Positions 18,720 through 27,165 of a stretch of 38,858 bases of DNA are shown here, one piece after another. The DNA is from Chlorobiota bacterium (GTDB lineage: Bacteria; Bacteroidota; Bacteroidia; Flavobacteriales; Flavobacteriaceae). The translations under genes were made by a program, and so were the position numbers. The notes beneath the pieces are model-generated. The model was not told where the DNA came from and did not search any database. It saw only the letters and a list, made by a program, of their open reading frames with translations. The stretch spans positions 1 through 38,858 of the forward strand of contig JAADED010000084.1 of assembly GCA_013153605.1 (NCBI GenBank), in the 5' to 3' direction. The first letter of the stretch is position 1, and every line of letters begins with the position of its first letter.

Positions 18720-21700
18720 TCAGTTCCCGGTGACCCGGGATTGTTTTCGGGACATGATGAAATACATGGCCGGCACCACCACCAAAGTCAGAAAAGTGGC
18801 GAACGTCAATCCGTCGATCACCGCCCACGCCAAGGGCCCCCAATATGAGGTGTTCTCGCCGCCGATGTAAATATCGGGTTCAAGGCGGGTAAACAGGCCT
18901 ATAAAATCGATGTTCAATCCGATGGCCAGCGGTACCAGGCCCAAAATGGTGGTAATGGCCGTGAGAAGCACGGGACGCAAGCGCGTTTTGCCCGCATGGA
19001 TGATGGCACGACGCAACATGTCCTTATCGACGGGCGCGTCTTCGGGCAAATCTTCTTCGGCCTTCAAGCGGCGGATGGTCAGATTGGTATAATCGATCAG
19101 CACGATGGCATTGTTTACCACGATACCCGCCAACGAAATAATACCGATCATGGTCATGATGACGATAAAATCCTGGCGGGTGATAATCAATCCCAAGAGC
19201 ACCCCGATCATGCTGAGCAACACGGTGATCAGAATAATCACCGGGGTTTTGAGGGAATTGAATTGGGTAACCAAAATCAGGAAAATCATAAACACCGCCA
19301 TCACCAAGGCTTTGGAGAGGAAGCTCATGTTCTTTTTCATCTCTTTTTGTTCGCCCTCAAATGTGTAGCTCATGTCTTTGGGCAACGGATAAGTTTCCAT
19401 AAGCTTTTTGATTTCGCCCACGATTTCGTTGGCGTTATACCCTTCCAACACATTGGACGAAAGGGTGATGGCCCGTTTGAGATTTTGGCGTTTGATGGCG
19501 CTGAAAGTGGATACCGGCTTGATTTCGGTAAGGGCCGAAATGGGCACGGTCACCAGCTTGCCCGTTTGCTGGTCGCGATACACGATGCGTTGGTCCAACA
19601 AGCGGTTGCGGTCGTAGCGGTAGGCGGTGTCCAGGCGAATGTTGATGGGATAATCGTCGTCGCCCGATTTGTAAGTGTCGGCTTCGGTTCCGTACACCGC
19701 CGTTCGCAATTGCATGCCTATTTGGGCTACCGACACCCCGTAGCGGCCGGCCTTCTCTTTGTCCACCTTGATCTCCAATTCGGGCACGTTTTTGTCCACG
19801 TCGTACACCAGGTTTTCGATGCCCGGAATGGCGGCGTTATCGATATACTTTTTGATTTTTTCGGCTTCGGCAAGGAGGCGGTCGTAATCTTCGCCCAAGA
19901 GTTTCATTTCGATAGGGGCGCCCATGGGCGGCTTGTGCTGGTCTTTGTCCACGGTGATTTTGATTCCCGCATATCCTTTGATCATTTCCTGGAGGTCGCG
20001 CATGATTTTGGCCGTGCTGATGCCGCCCCGCTCCTCGTAGGGCACGAAATCGATCATGATTTTGGCCTTGTTGGGCGTCTTGCCTCCGAACATGCTCCGG
20101 CGCGGGTCTCCCGTTCCTTCCCCTACTTGTTCCACGATAGAGCGCACGATTTTGTCATACCCGTACGCCGTGAGATAATCGGTGATTTTGGCCGTAATTT
20201 TTTTGGTAAACGCATTAACCACTTCGATGTCGGTGGCTTCGGGGAACTCGATGTACACATACACCTGTTTGGGTTCGGGATCGGGAAAAAATTCCGTTTT
20301 GGGAGGAAACATTTTTAAAAGGAAAAAAGAAAAAACCAGTAATCCCACCGTACCCAAAAACACATACCACGCATGATGCCCGCGCAATGTCCAGCGGATG
20401 GTGCGTTCGTAAGCCCGTTCCAATGCCGGTAACACTTTGGTTTGAAATTTTCGGATGGCCCGCGAAAGCACGAAACGGGAAGCCACTTTCCAAAAGGCCA
20501 CCAGCGCAAACCACAAGGCCAAGGTATGCACCAGACTTCGGATGCGCGCATGGGGTGGAATCAATTTATAGGCCGTAAAGAAAAGGGCCGCCGAAACCGC
20601 CGCATAAATTAGGGCGGCCGTAATCGCCTTGCGGGCGCCGGTTTGCGGATGGTCCAATCGCATGTACAAATAAGTCAATACGGGATTGATCACCAGTGCC
20701 ACGAACAGGGAGGAGCTCAATACCACGATGAGGGTCACGGGAAGGTAACGCATAAACTCCCCGATGAGGCCGGGCCAAAAGGCCAGGGGCAAAAAAGCCA
20801 CCAGCGTGGTAAGGGTGGAAGTGATGATGGGCCAAGCCACTTCGCCCACCGCATATTTGGCGGCTTCCAACGGGCCGAAACCCTCCTCGCGATAACGGTA
20901 AATATTTTCCACGATCACGATGCCGTTATCCACCAGCATCCCCAAGGCCAATACCAGGGCGAACAATACCATGGTGTTGAGCGTGATGCCGAACGCCGAC
21001 AAAATGAGGAAGGACATGAGCATGGACAGGGGAATGGCCACTCCCACGAAAAGGGAATTGCGAAAACCCATAAAAAACATAAGGACCAATACCACCAGGA
21101 TCATCCCGAAAATGATGCTGTTTTCCAAATTGGCCACCTGGTGGCGGGTACGGTCCGACAGGTCGTTGGTGATATTGATGTGTACGTCCTTGGGTATCTT
21201 GCGGCGGGCCCGGTCGAGGATATCCCGGATTTTTTCGGCGGCAATGATTTGGTTGGCACCGCTTCGCTTTTTAATATCCAGCATGACCACCGTCTTGCCG
21301 AATTCGCGGGCATAACTTTCAGCCTTTTGTTCTTTGAAGCGCACGGTGGCGATGTCGCGCAAATACACCACTTTGTCTTTGGATTTGCGCACCACGATGT
21401 CTTCCAGCTCCGAGGGGTCTTTGATTTCGCCCGTAACGCGCAAATTGCGGCGGATGCCGTCTTCCACCAAATCGCCGGCCGACACGTTGAGGTTGTTATT
21501 TTTAATGGCGTTTTCGATATTGCGAAAGGTAATGTTGCGGCTTACCATGGCATTGAGGTCCACCGCCACTTCCACTTCCTTGTCTTGCACCCCGCGGATG
21601 TCGGCGGCCGAGATTTCGGGCAATTGTTCGATGCGATCCTGCAAATATTCGGCCCATTTCTTGAGCTCCGACGGTTTGTAATTGCCCGAAATGTTGATGT

Positions 21701-22157
21701 TCATAATGGGCATCATTTCCGAAAAGTCCAGCTTCATGGCCTTGGGCTTGGAAGGTACGTCCGAAGGCCAATCCTTGTCGGCGGTAACGTCGTCGATTTT
21801 GTCTTTCACGTCCGAAAGGGCCTTGTCGGGGTCCACGTCGAAATCGAATTTGATATCGATGCTGGAAAATCCGCTTTTGGAAGTGGATTTGATTTCGTCC
21901 ACTCCCTTGATTTTTTTGAGTTCCAATTCCAGCGGACGGGTAATGAGTTGTTCGATGTCTTCGGCCGAATTGCCGGGATAGGCGGTGGTAACGAACACTT
22001 CGGGCGCCGCCACGGTGGGAAGGGACTCGCGCGGCATGCCGATATAGGCCGCCAGGCCGCCCACCACCAAAATGGCAATCAATACCTTAACAGTGTTATA
22101 GGAACGCAAGGCGAAATTGGTAAGCCCGAATTCCTGAAAAATCTTTTTGGTCATCAT
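18720..22157 (-). CDS. RND-family efflux permease (AcrB-like inner membrane transporter)
   Basis: A 1145-residue inner-membrane pump of the resistance-nodulation-division family, expected to export a substrate through the TolC-type channel encoded in the same operon. It has the duplicated layout: a first membrane helix (VKVLIAILVVGGLAAYIG), a porter domain, helices 2-6, then the second half. Two things differ from AcrB. The helix-4 motif is LGMLVDNGIVIVEN (D410, N411) instead of two Asp, and the helix-10 position of the key Lys reads GIVVNNAIVLID (N1015). Between helices 6 and 7 are two further hydrophobic stretches (about 512-532 and 540-564), which explains the excess length over AcrB (1049). 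The ATG overlaps the stop of the fusion-protein gene by 4 nt. Substrate is unknown. Confidence 0.93.
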   Translation of the reverse strand: MMTKKIFQEFGLTNFALRSYNTVKVLIAILVVGGLAAYIGMPRESLPTVAAPEVFVTTAYPGNSAEDIEQLITRPLELELKKIKGVDEIKSTSKSGFSSIDIKFDFDVDPDKALSDVKDKIDDVTADKDWPSDVPSKPKAMKLDFSEMMPIMNINISGNYKPSELKKWAEYLQDRIEQLPEISAADIRGVQDKEVEVAVDLNAMVSRNITFRNIENAIKNNNLNVSAGDLVEDGIRRNLRVTGEIKDPSELEDIVVRKSKDKVVYLRDIATVRFKEQKAESYAREFGKTVVMLDIKKRSGANQIIAAEKIRDILDRARRKIPKDVHINITNDLSDRTRHQVANLENSIIFGMILVVLVLMFFMGFRNSLFVGVAIPLSMLMSFLILSAFGITLNTMVLFALVLALGMLVDNGIVIVENIYRYREEGFGPLEAAKYAVGEVAWPIITSTLTTLVAFLPLAFWPGLIGEFMRYLPVTLIVVLSSSLFVALVINPVLTYLYMRLDHPQTGARKAITAALIYAAVSAALFFTAYKLIPPHARIRSLVHTLALWFALVAFWKVASRFVLSRAIRKFQTKVLPALERAYERTIRWTLRGHHAWYVFLGTVGLLVFSFFLLKMFPPKTEFFPDPEPKQVYVYIEFPEATDIEVVNAFTKKITAKITDYLTAYGYDKIVRSIVEQVGEGTGDPRRSMFGGKTPNKAKIMIDFVPYEERGGISTAKIMRDLQEMIKGYAGIKITVDKDQHKPPMGAPIEMKLLGEDYDRLLAEAEKIKKYIDNAAIPGIENLVYDVDKNVPELEIKVDKEKAGRYGVSVAQIGMQLRTAVYGTEADTYKSGDDDYPINIRLDTAYRYDRNRLLDQRIVYRDQQTGKLVTVPISALTEIKPVSTFSAIKRQNLKRAITLSSNVLEGYNANEIVGEIKKLMETYPLPKDMSYTFEGEQKEMKKNMSFLSKALVMAVFMIFLILVTQFNSLKTPVIILITVLLSMIGVLLGLIITRQDFIVIMTMIGIISLAGIVVNNAIVLIDYTNLTIRRLKAEEDLPEDAPVDKDMLRRAIIHAGKTRLRPVLLTAITTILGLVPLAIGLNIDFIGLFTRLEPDIYIGGENTSYWGPLAWAVIDGLTFATFLTLVVVPAMYFIMSRKQSRVTGN

Positions 22158-23350
22158 TCTTCCTCTTCTTCTTTGATGTACACCTTGTCTCCTTCGGTCA
22201 GTCCCATGGCGCCGGTAAGGGCCACCTTATCTCCGGGGCGCAATCCTTCTTCGATCCAGGCCCGCTTGTTGTACACCAAAGCGGTTTTTACCGGTTGCTT
22301 GCGCACGCGGTAAAACACCCGCCCGTATTCGTCGGTGCCGATGCTGTCAAGCACGAACACGAAAGCCCGGCCTTGCGCGTCTTCCTGAATAATGGCCACG
22401 GGCACCACCAGGGCGCTGTCCACCTTGCGACTCAGCACTTTGATGCGGGCCGTAAGGTTGGGTTTGAGCAACCCCTCGGGATTGGGCGTGTTGATGCGGA
22501 TTTTAAACGTGCGGTTGCTGGGATGTATGAAGTTCCCGGTGTAATGGATTTCGGTTTCCCGCGTAATACCCGCTTCGGGAAACTCCAGGATGACGGGTTT
22601 GCCGGGAGTGATGTCCTTCAAGTAGCGCTCCGACACGTCGGCTTCCACATAGGTTTTGTCCAAATTGACCACTCTTGCCACGGGACGTCCCGGCATGGCG
22701 GTCTCCCCTTCTTTGATCATGAGCTCGTCCACGGTGCCCTCCACGGGAGCGGTAATCACGGCCCGTTTGAGCTGTTCGTTGAGGGTAGCCAGTTTTTTGC
22801 GCAAACTTTCATATTGGGTTTTGGCCTGCAAATATGCCATTTCCGACCCGATTTTTTGGTTCCACAAGCGGCGTTGGCGTTCGTAGGCGGTACGGGCCAG
22901 CTTATATTGGGTGCGCACTTCGGCGATTTGATTGCGCAGAATTTTGTCGTCCAATTTCATGATCACGTCTCCCTTTTTGACCTTGTCGCCCACGTTTTTG
23001 TAAATCTTCACCACCTCTCCTTGAAACAGGGGCATTATGTTGATGTCGCCGTCGGATTTGACGGTGCCTTGCAAATCGATGTAATAGCGAAACTCTTGAG
23101 GTTCGATGGTATCCGCGGGTATGGCCGGTATATCGGCTTCGACCGTGTCGCGCAACCGCCGCTCGATTTTGACCAGCTCCCGCTTGAGGCTGTCGATTTG
23201 ATGTTGGAGGATTTTTTTCCGGGTAACCAAATCGTCGGGAGAGGGCTTTCGCGATTTTCCGCAAGAAAACAGCACGCCCGTCATCATGAGTCCCACGATC
23301 ATGCGCGTGAGGATATGTGCACCGGGAAATTTGATTTTATTCTTCATCAT
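22154..23350 (-). CDS. RND efflux periplasmic adaptor (membrane fusion lipoprotein)
   Basis: A 398-residue AcrA/HlyD-type adaptor that bridges the inner-membrane pump and the outer channel. The N-terminus carries a lipobox (VGLMMTGVLFSC, lipidated C30). Next come a coiled coil (KKILQHQIDSLKRELVKIE), the lipoyl-like domain split around a hairpin (LFQGEVVKIYKNVGDKVKKG ... TAPVEGTVDELMIKEGETAM), beta-barrel (VEADVSERYLKDITPGKPVI) and a final membrane-proximal domain with RAFVFVLDSIG. It overlaps the channel gene by 14 nt upstream and the permease by 4 nt downstream. Confidence 0.93.
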   Translation of the reverse strand: MMKNKIKFPGAHILTRMIVGLMMTGVLFSCGKSRKPSPDDLVTRKKILQHQIDSLKRELVKIERRLRDTVEADIPAIPADTIEPQEFRYYIDLQGTVKSDGDINIMPLFQGEVVKIYKNVGDKVKKGDVIMKLDDKILRNQIAEVRTQYKLARTAYERQRRLWNQKIGSEMAYLQAKTQYESLRKKLATLNEQLKRAVITAPVEGTVDELMIKEGETAMPGRPVARVVNLDKTYVEADVSERYLKDITPGKPVILEFPEAGITRETEIHYTGNFIHPSNRTFKIRINTPNPEGLLKPNLTARIKVLSRKVDSALVVPVAIIQEDAQGRAFVFVLDSIGTDEYGRVFYRVRKQPVKTALVYNKRAWIEEGLRPGDKVALTGAMGLTEGDKVYIKEEEEE

Positions 23351-24674
23351 TCAAAAAATTTTCCAATTCTATTTTTTTAAGCACCAATTTGCCGATGGCG
23401 TCGATATATTGTTGCTGGGTTTGATAAAGTTGCATGCGGGCCAGGTTGAGTCGGAAGCTGTTGCCCACGCCCTCTTTGTATTTGATGCGTTCGCGCCGCT
23501 CGATTTCGGCGGCCAAATCCAAATTTTTTCGAGCCGTATGCCATTCGTCCAGCGCCAAGGTATAATCGGACAACAACTTTTTATACTTGATTTGAAGCTC
23601 GCGGCTCAGATTTTCGAAATCCAACAGAGCGTTTCGGTAATCCAGTCGTGCCTGGCCCACCCGTTTTTGGCGTACCAGTCCGCCGAACAAAGGGATGTTG
23701 AGGCTCAGCCCCACGAACGATTGTTCGTACCAGGCCTGGTCTTTGTCGAAAAAAGTAAAGTCGTTGTTATAGGCATTCTTGCCGTAGGAATAAAAAGCAC
23801 CTATCGATGGCAACATTTTGGATTGCTCGAACCGTACCATAAGCTTTTGTGCCCGCACCCGGTTTTCGCCGATTCGATAATCGATATTGCGGGAAGGATC
23901 GAATTCGGCGCGAGCCGACTTAAAATCCGCCGCCAGGCGGGCCAATGCTTCGGCATCTTCGGTGAGAACCAACGGCTCGTCGGGACGTCGGCCCATCACG
24001 AAATTGAGCATCTCGTAGGCGGTTTCCCGCATTTTTTCCAGATATTTCAACCGGTTTTCCAAACTCGCCAGGGTGATTTCCAGCTGGCGCACGTCCGTGT
24101 CTTCCACAAATCCGTTTTTGTACATTTCACGGGTTTCGGCCAGGTTGCGGCGCACCACGTCGATGTTGGCCCGTACGATCTCCAGATTTTTGTCGGCCAG
24201 CACGGCATTTACATAGGCTTGAGCGGCGGCTTCCTTGACCTTTTGCCGCGTTTTGACGGCCGCCAGCTCGGAAATTTTCTTATACACCCGCGACGAATAC
24301 AATCCCGTGATGTAAGAGCCGTTAAACACCAATTGATTGACGTTTACGCTCCACTTCATGTTTTGATCCGTCCCGAAAGACACCGGAATATATTGATCGG
24401 GCGGCGCCTGGGGATTAAAAATCCGTGCCGGCATCATATTGACCGGCTTGTCGATGAACCGCTGGTAATTGACGGTTCCGCTCACTTGGGGCAAGCCCGT
24501 GGCGGTGGTTTCCCACACTTTCTTCCGGGCTTTGAGTATTTCGTTTTCCGATTTTTTCACTTGCACGTTGTGCGTAAGGGCATAGTCGATGGCTTCGCGA
24601 AAGCCGAACGCTTCCTGGGCCCGGAGGGCGGGCGCCAGCGCCACCAACCAGATCATCATCCATCCGTACTTCAT
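23337..24674 (-). CDS. TolC-family outer-membrane efflux channel
   Basis: A 445-residue outer-membrane efflux protein. A signal peptide (MKYGWMMIWLVALAPALRAQ) is followed by the helical coiled-coil repeats of the family (AIDYALTHNVQVKKSENEI; NAVLADKNLEIVRANIDVVR; second half DFENLSRELQIKYKKLLSDY and RRERIKYKEGVGNSFRLNLA). It lacks a lipobox. It lies between tetR (4-nt overlap) and the adaptor gene (14-nt overlap), so it is the exit channel of this tripartite pump. Confidence 0.93.
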   Translation of the reverse strand: MKYGWMMIWLVALAPALRAQEAFGFREAIDYALTHNVQVKKSENEILKARKKVWETTATGLPQVSGTVNYQRFIDKPVNMMPARIFNPQAPPDQYIPVSFGTDQNMKWSVNVNQLVFNGSYITGLYSSRVYKKISELAAVKTRQKVKEAAAQAYVNAVLADKNLEIVRANIDVVRRNLAETREMYKNGFVEDTDVRQLEITLASLENRLKYLEKMRETAYEMLNFVMGRRPDEPLVLTEDAEALARLAADFKSARAEFDPSRNIDYRIGENRVRAQKLMVRFEQSKMLPSIGAFYSYGKNAYNNDFTFFDKDQAWYEQSFVGLSLNIPLFGGLVRQKRVGQARLDYRNALLDFENLSRELQIKYKKLLSDYTLALDEWHTARKNLDLAAEIERRERIKYKEGVGNSFRLNLARMQLYQTQQQYIDAIGKLVLKKIELENFLNDEE

Positions 24675-25288
24675 AATCCGTGTTGTTTTAATACTTCCTT
24701 CAATACCTTTTTGCCCTTTTTGGTGGAAAGGGCGTCCAAATACAATTTGATAAACATGGCGTTGTTCTTGTAGTTATGGAGCATGTCCTGGGGAAAGATG
24801 CGTTCGTCGTGGAGGACGAACTTGCATCCGTAAAAAATGCGTTTGAAAAAATCCTTGTTCAATTTTTTCTTATAAAATCCCAGACGAATACCTTTGTCGA
24901 AATTGCGTTCCAAAAATTCGAATATGCGCTTGCGCTTGATCTCCTCCATCTCGCGTACCAATTCGGGATAATATATTTGCATTTGTCGGTAAGGACTCAT
25001 GTTTACCTGTTTGACCAGGGTATTGATCATCCGGCGCACGGCGAAAAAATCTTCGTAAGGATTGAGATTGCGCGCCTCGATTTCGTCCATTTTGCGCGAA
25101 ATTTCGTCAGAAAGATAGCGCACCGCTTCGCGTACCAAATCGTCTTTATGGGCGAAATGTTTGTATAAGGTCTTTTTGGAAATATGCAAGGCCTTGGCCA
25201 ATGCATCCATGGTGGTTTCCTTAATTCCTTGGGAAAAAAAGAGTTCCACCGCTTTTTCGAGAATTTTTTCTTTATCCACGCTAGTCAT
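24671..25288 (-). CDS. TetR/AcrR family repressor of the efflux operon
   Basis: A 205-residue regulator. The N-terminal HTH (about residues 25-46) reads TTMDALAKALHISKKTLYKH, and KEKILEKAVELFFSQGIKET precedes it. The C-terminal ligand domain is helical and family-variable. The ATG at 25288 was chosen because a longer TTG start at 25321 lies upstream of the -7 element. As first gene of the tetR-tolC-adaptor-permease operon, with a palindrome-like repeat over its -33 region, it most likely represses itself and the pump until a substrate binds. Confidence 0.91.
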   Translation of the reverse strand: MTSVDKEKILEKAVELFFSQGIKETTMDALAKALHISKKTLYKHFAHKDDLVREAVRYLSDEISRKMDEIEARNLNPYEDFFAVRRMINTLVKQVNMSPYRQMQIYYPELVREMEEIKRKRIFEFLERNFDKGIRLGFYKKKLNKDFFKRIFYGCKFVLHDERIFPQDMLHNYKNNAMFIKLYLDALSTKKGKKVLKEVLKQHGL

Positions 25289-25308
25289 GACTCGCGATTT
25301 TGCCGGAG

Positions 25309-25339
25309 CAAAGATAGACAAAGAAACTTAAAAAACAAA
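25309..25339 (-). promoter_or_regulatory. Promoter of the tetR efflux operon
   Basis: On the minus strand TTTG (25339-25336), exactly 19 nt, then TATCTTTG (25316-25309). It is a full match to the Bacteroidota consensus and lies 20 nt before the tetR ATG at 25288. Confidence 0.8.
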
Positions 25340-25349
25340 AATAGTTTCC
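25322..25349. promoter_or_regulatory. Probable TetR operator (inverted repeat)
   Basis: AGAAACT (25322-25328) and AGTTTCC (25343-25349) are inverted with one mismatch and a 14-nt spacer. They bracket the -33 element, a position where a bound repressor would block RNA polymerase. A further GTTTCTT occurs at 25353-25359. Confidence 0.5.
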
Positions 25350-25444
25350 TTCGTTTCTTTATTCACCGCTTCTCTTTTCGTTTATTCCGCAAGGGGTCAG
25401 TCGTTTACTTCCCCCACCCATGTCCCGGGCATGGGAAAATTGCG

Positions 25445-25452
25445 TAAACTTG
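25445..25452 (+). promoter_or_regulatory. Candidate -7 element for the RemB/Wzi-like gene
   Basis: TAAACTTG differs from TAnnTTTG at one base and lies 17 nt before the GTG at 25470. No convincing -33 element is found. It favours the GTG start over the ATG at 25431. Confidence 0.35.
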
Positions 25453-25469
25453 CAAAAAAAGACCTTACG

Positions 25470-27083
25470 GTGAAAAAGTTATTCATCCTCTTGACGGGCA
25501 TATGGATGTCCGCCGCTTCGGCTCAAGTCAACGATTTGTACGAGCCGGCGACGGAGTTTCCTTTGATTGAATTTTTCTATGATCCCGATACGGTTCGCAC
25601 TTTCACTTCGTTCAAACCTTTGGAAGCCTTTCGCATCGACACTTCGGCGCTGGAGGCTTATTTACGCTCGTTGAGGTTGCCCGTACGCGCCCGGTGGGCC
25701 GATTATTTGCTCAACCGGGATTTTGTCCGCATACGGGGTGAAGATTACAGCCTCCGGCTGTATCCCGTGCTTTATTTGGAAGCCGGCCGCGCGGGCAATC
25801 AAAAGGTATGGATCAATACCCGCGGCCTCCGCATCGACGGAGAGCTGGGTCAACGTCTGGCTTTTTCCACCGCCGTGTATGAAAACCAAGCCCGCTTTCC
25901 CGCCTATTTGGACACCTTGTTCGTCAGCCGGGGGCCGGCCGGAGGGTTTCCCGCCACCGTTCCCGCCATGGGCATTGCCAAATCCCGCAAAAACGGAGTG
26001 CTCGATTTTCCTTCGGCACGGGGGCATGTCACTTATCGGGCTTCGAAATTTCTCCTGTTTAAAGCCGGCCACGGCACCCATTTCATAGGCGAAGGCGAGC
26101 GGTCGCTCCTCCTGGACGACAAAGCGCCTCCCTACCCCTACTTCCGAATCACGGCCCGTTTCTGGCACGTGCAATACACCGTCATGTGGGCCGAACTTCA
26201 GGACATCCGCCTTCGCGAAGGCGATCGCGGACAATATTACCGCAAAAAATACGCGGCATTCCACTACCTGGATTGGGCGGTCACGCCGCGCTTTAATTTG
26301 GGGCTGTTCGAAAGCGTGTTGTGGGACCCCTCCCACGGCCGGGGAATGGACGTCAATTTCTTTAACCCGGTGATCTTTTTCAAAACCGTCGAATTGCAAA
26401 CGGGCGCCAAAGGCGGAAACACCCTTTTGGGACTCCATGCGTCCCGCAAATTTCTCCGCCGTTTAACGGCTTACGGGCAATTCCTGTTGGACGAAATGAC
26501 CGTCTCCAAATTCTTCTCCGAACCCGGGTATTGGGGAAACAAATTCGGCCTTCAGCTCGGAGTCAAGGGCACCTTCCGTTATCACGACCACCTCCTATTC
26601 GCCCGCCTCGAATGGAACCGCATTCGCCCATACACTTATGCCCACCATCCGCCGGTTACCAATTACGGACACGACAATTACCCCTTGGCCCACCCCTGGG
26701 GCGCCAATCTGACCGAAACGCTCTTCCGCCTGAAGTGGTACAAAGGGCGATGGCGGGCTTGGACAGCGCTCACCACCGGACGCCAAGGCATCGACTTTCC
26801 GGACGACAGCCTCTCTTACGGCGCCGACATTTACCGCGATTATTTGGAACGCGTACCGGGTAACGACATCCGCATTCTCCAAGGCAACCGACTCCATCGC
26901 CTTTATGCCGATGCGGGAGGCGGATACTTGCTCAATCCCAGGTGGAACGCCGAAATTTATACGGGCCTCACCGCCGTGCGCCACCGCGTGGACCGTCCCG
27001 CCGGCATATGGGACAACCGCTGTTTGACCTGGATCTATGCGGGATTGAGGGCCAACATGCCTTTCTTCCGCCGCGACTGGTAA
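25470..27083 (+). CDS. RemB/Wzi-like outer-membrane beta-barrel protein
   Basis: A 537-residue outer-membrane protein similar to gliding-motility protein RemB of flavobacteria and to capsule-assembly Wzi proteins. A signal peptide is visible from the GTG at 25470 (MKKLFILLTGIWMSAASAQ). The mature part shows the RemB/Wzi pattern: GHGTHFIGEGERSLLLDDKA, YPYFRITARFWHVQYTVMW, GLFESVLWDP with NFFNPVIFFKTVELQTGAKG, YGQFLLDEM, and NYGHDNYPLAHPWGANLTE. RemB affects surface motility in F. johnsoniae, and Wzi anchors capsule in enterobacteria; which role applies here is not shown. No other gliding genes are in the window. An upstream in-frame ATG (25431) would add 13 residues before the signal peptide. 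Confidence 0.75.
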   Translation: MKKLFILLTGIWMSAASAQVNDLYEPATEFPLIEFFYDPDTVRTFTSFKPLEAFRIDTSALEAYLRSLRLPVRARWADYLLNRDFVRIRGEDYSLRLYPVLYLEAGRAGNQKVWINTRGLRIDGELGQRLAFSTAVYENQARFPAYLDTLFVSRGPAGGFPATVPAMGIAKSRKNGVLDFPSARGHVTYRASKFLLFKAGHGTHFIGEGERSLLLDDKAPPYPYFRITARFWHVQYTVMWAELQDIRLREGDRGQYYRKKYAAFHYLDWAVTPRFNLGLFESVLWDPSHGRGMDVNFFNPVIFFKTVELQTGAKGGNTLLGLHASRKFLRRLTAYGQFLLDEMTVSKFFSEPGYWGNKFGLQLGVKGTFRYHDHLLFARLEWNRIRPYTYAHHPPVTNYGHDNYPLAHPWGANLTETLFRLKWYKGRWRAWTALTTGRQGIDFPDDSLSYGADIYRDYLERVPGNDIRILQGNRLHRLYADAGGGYLLNPRWNAEIYTGLTAVRHRVDRPAGIWDNRCLTWIYAGLRANMPFFRRDW

Positions 27084-27165
27084 GGCTCCTTATCAGGGCC
27101 GTTTTTCGGGCGCTTTTTGTCAACCCCTTTTGGCGGAAAAATGCGTATCTTAAAAGAAAAAAGCC

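Noticed and set aside
20643-22313. A 556-residue plus-strand open frame opposite the RND gene
   Set aside because: Shadow of the RND coding strand; repeated His/Gln/Asp-rich reading, no recognisable domain.
23286-24773. A 495-residue plus-strand open frame opposite tolC and the adaptor
   Set aside because: It runs against three well-supported, overlapping genes and has no family features.
25289-25321. Longer tetR start at TTG 25321
   Set aside because: It lies upstream of the -7 element, so it would not be in the transcript; ATG 25288 gives the normal TetR N-terminus.
27084-27165. Terminator or promoter between the RemB-like gene and the aminotransferase
   Set aside because: Only a weak 3-bp CCG/CGG stem before TTTTTG and a poor TATCTTAA were seen, neither good enough to annotate.
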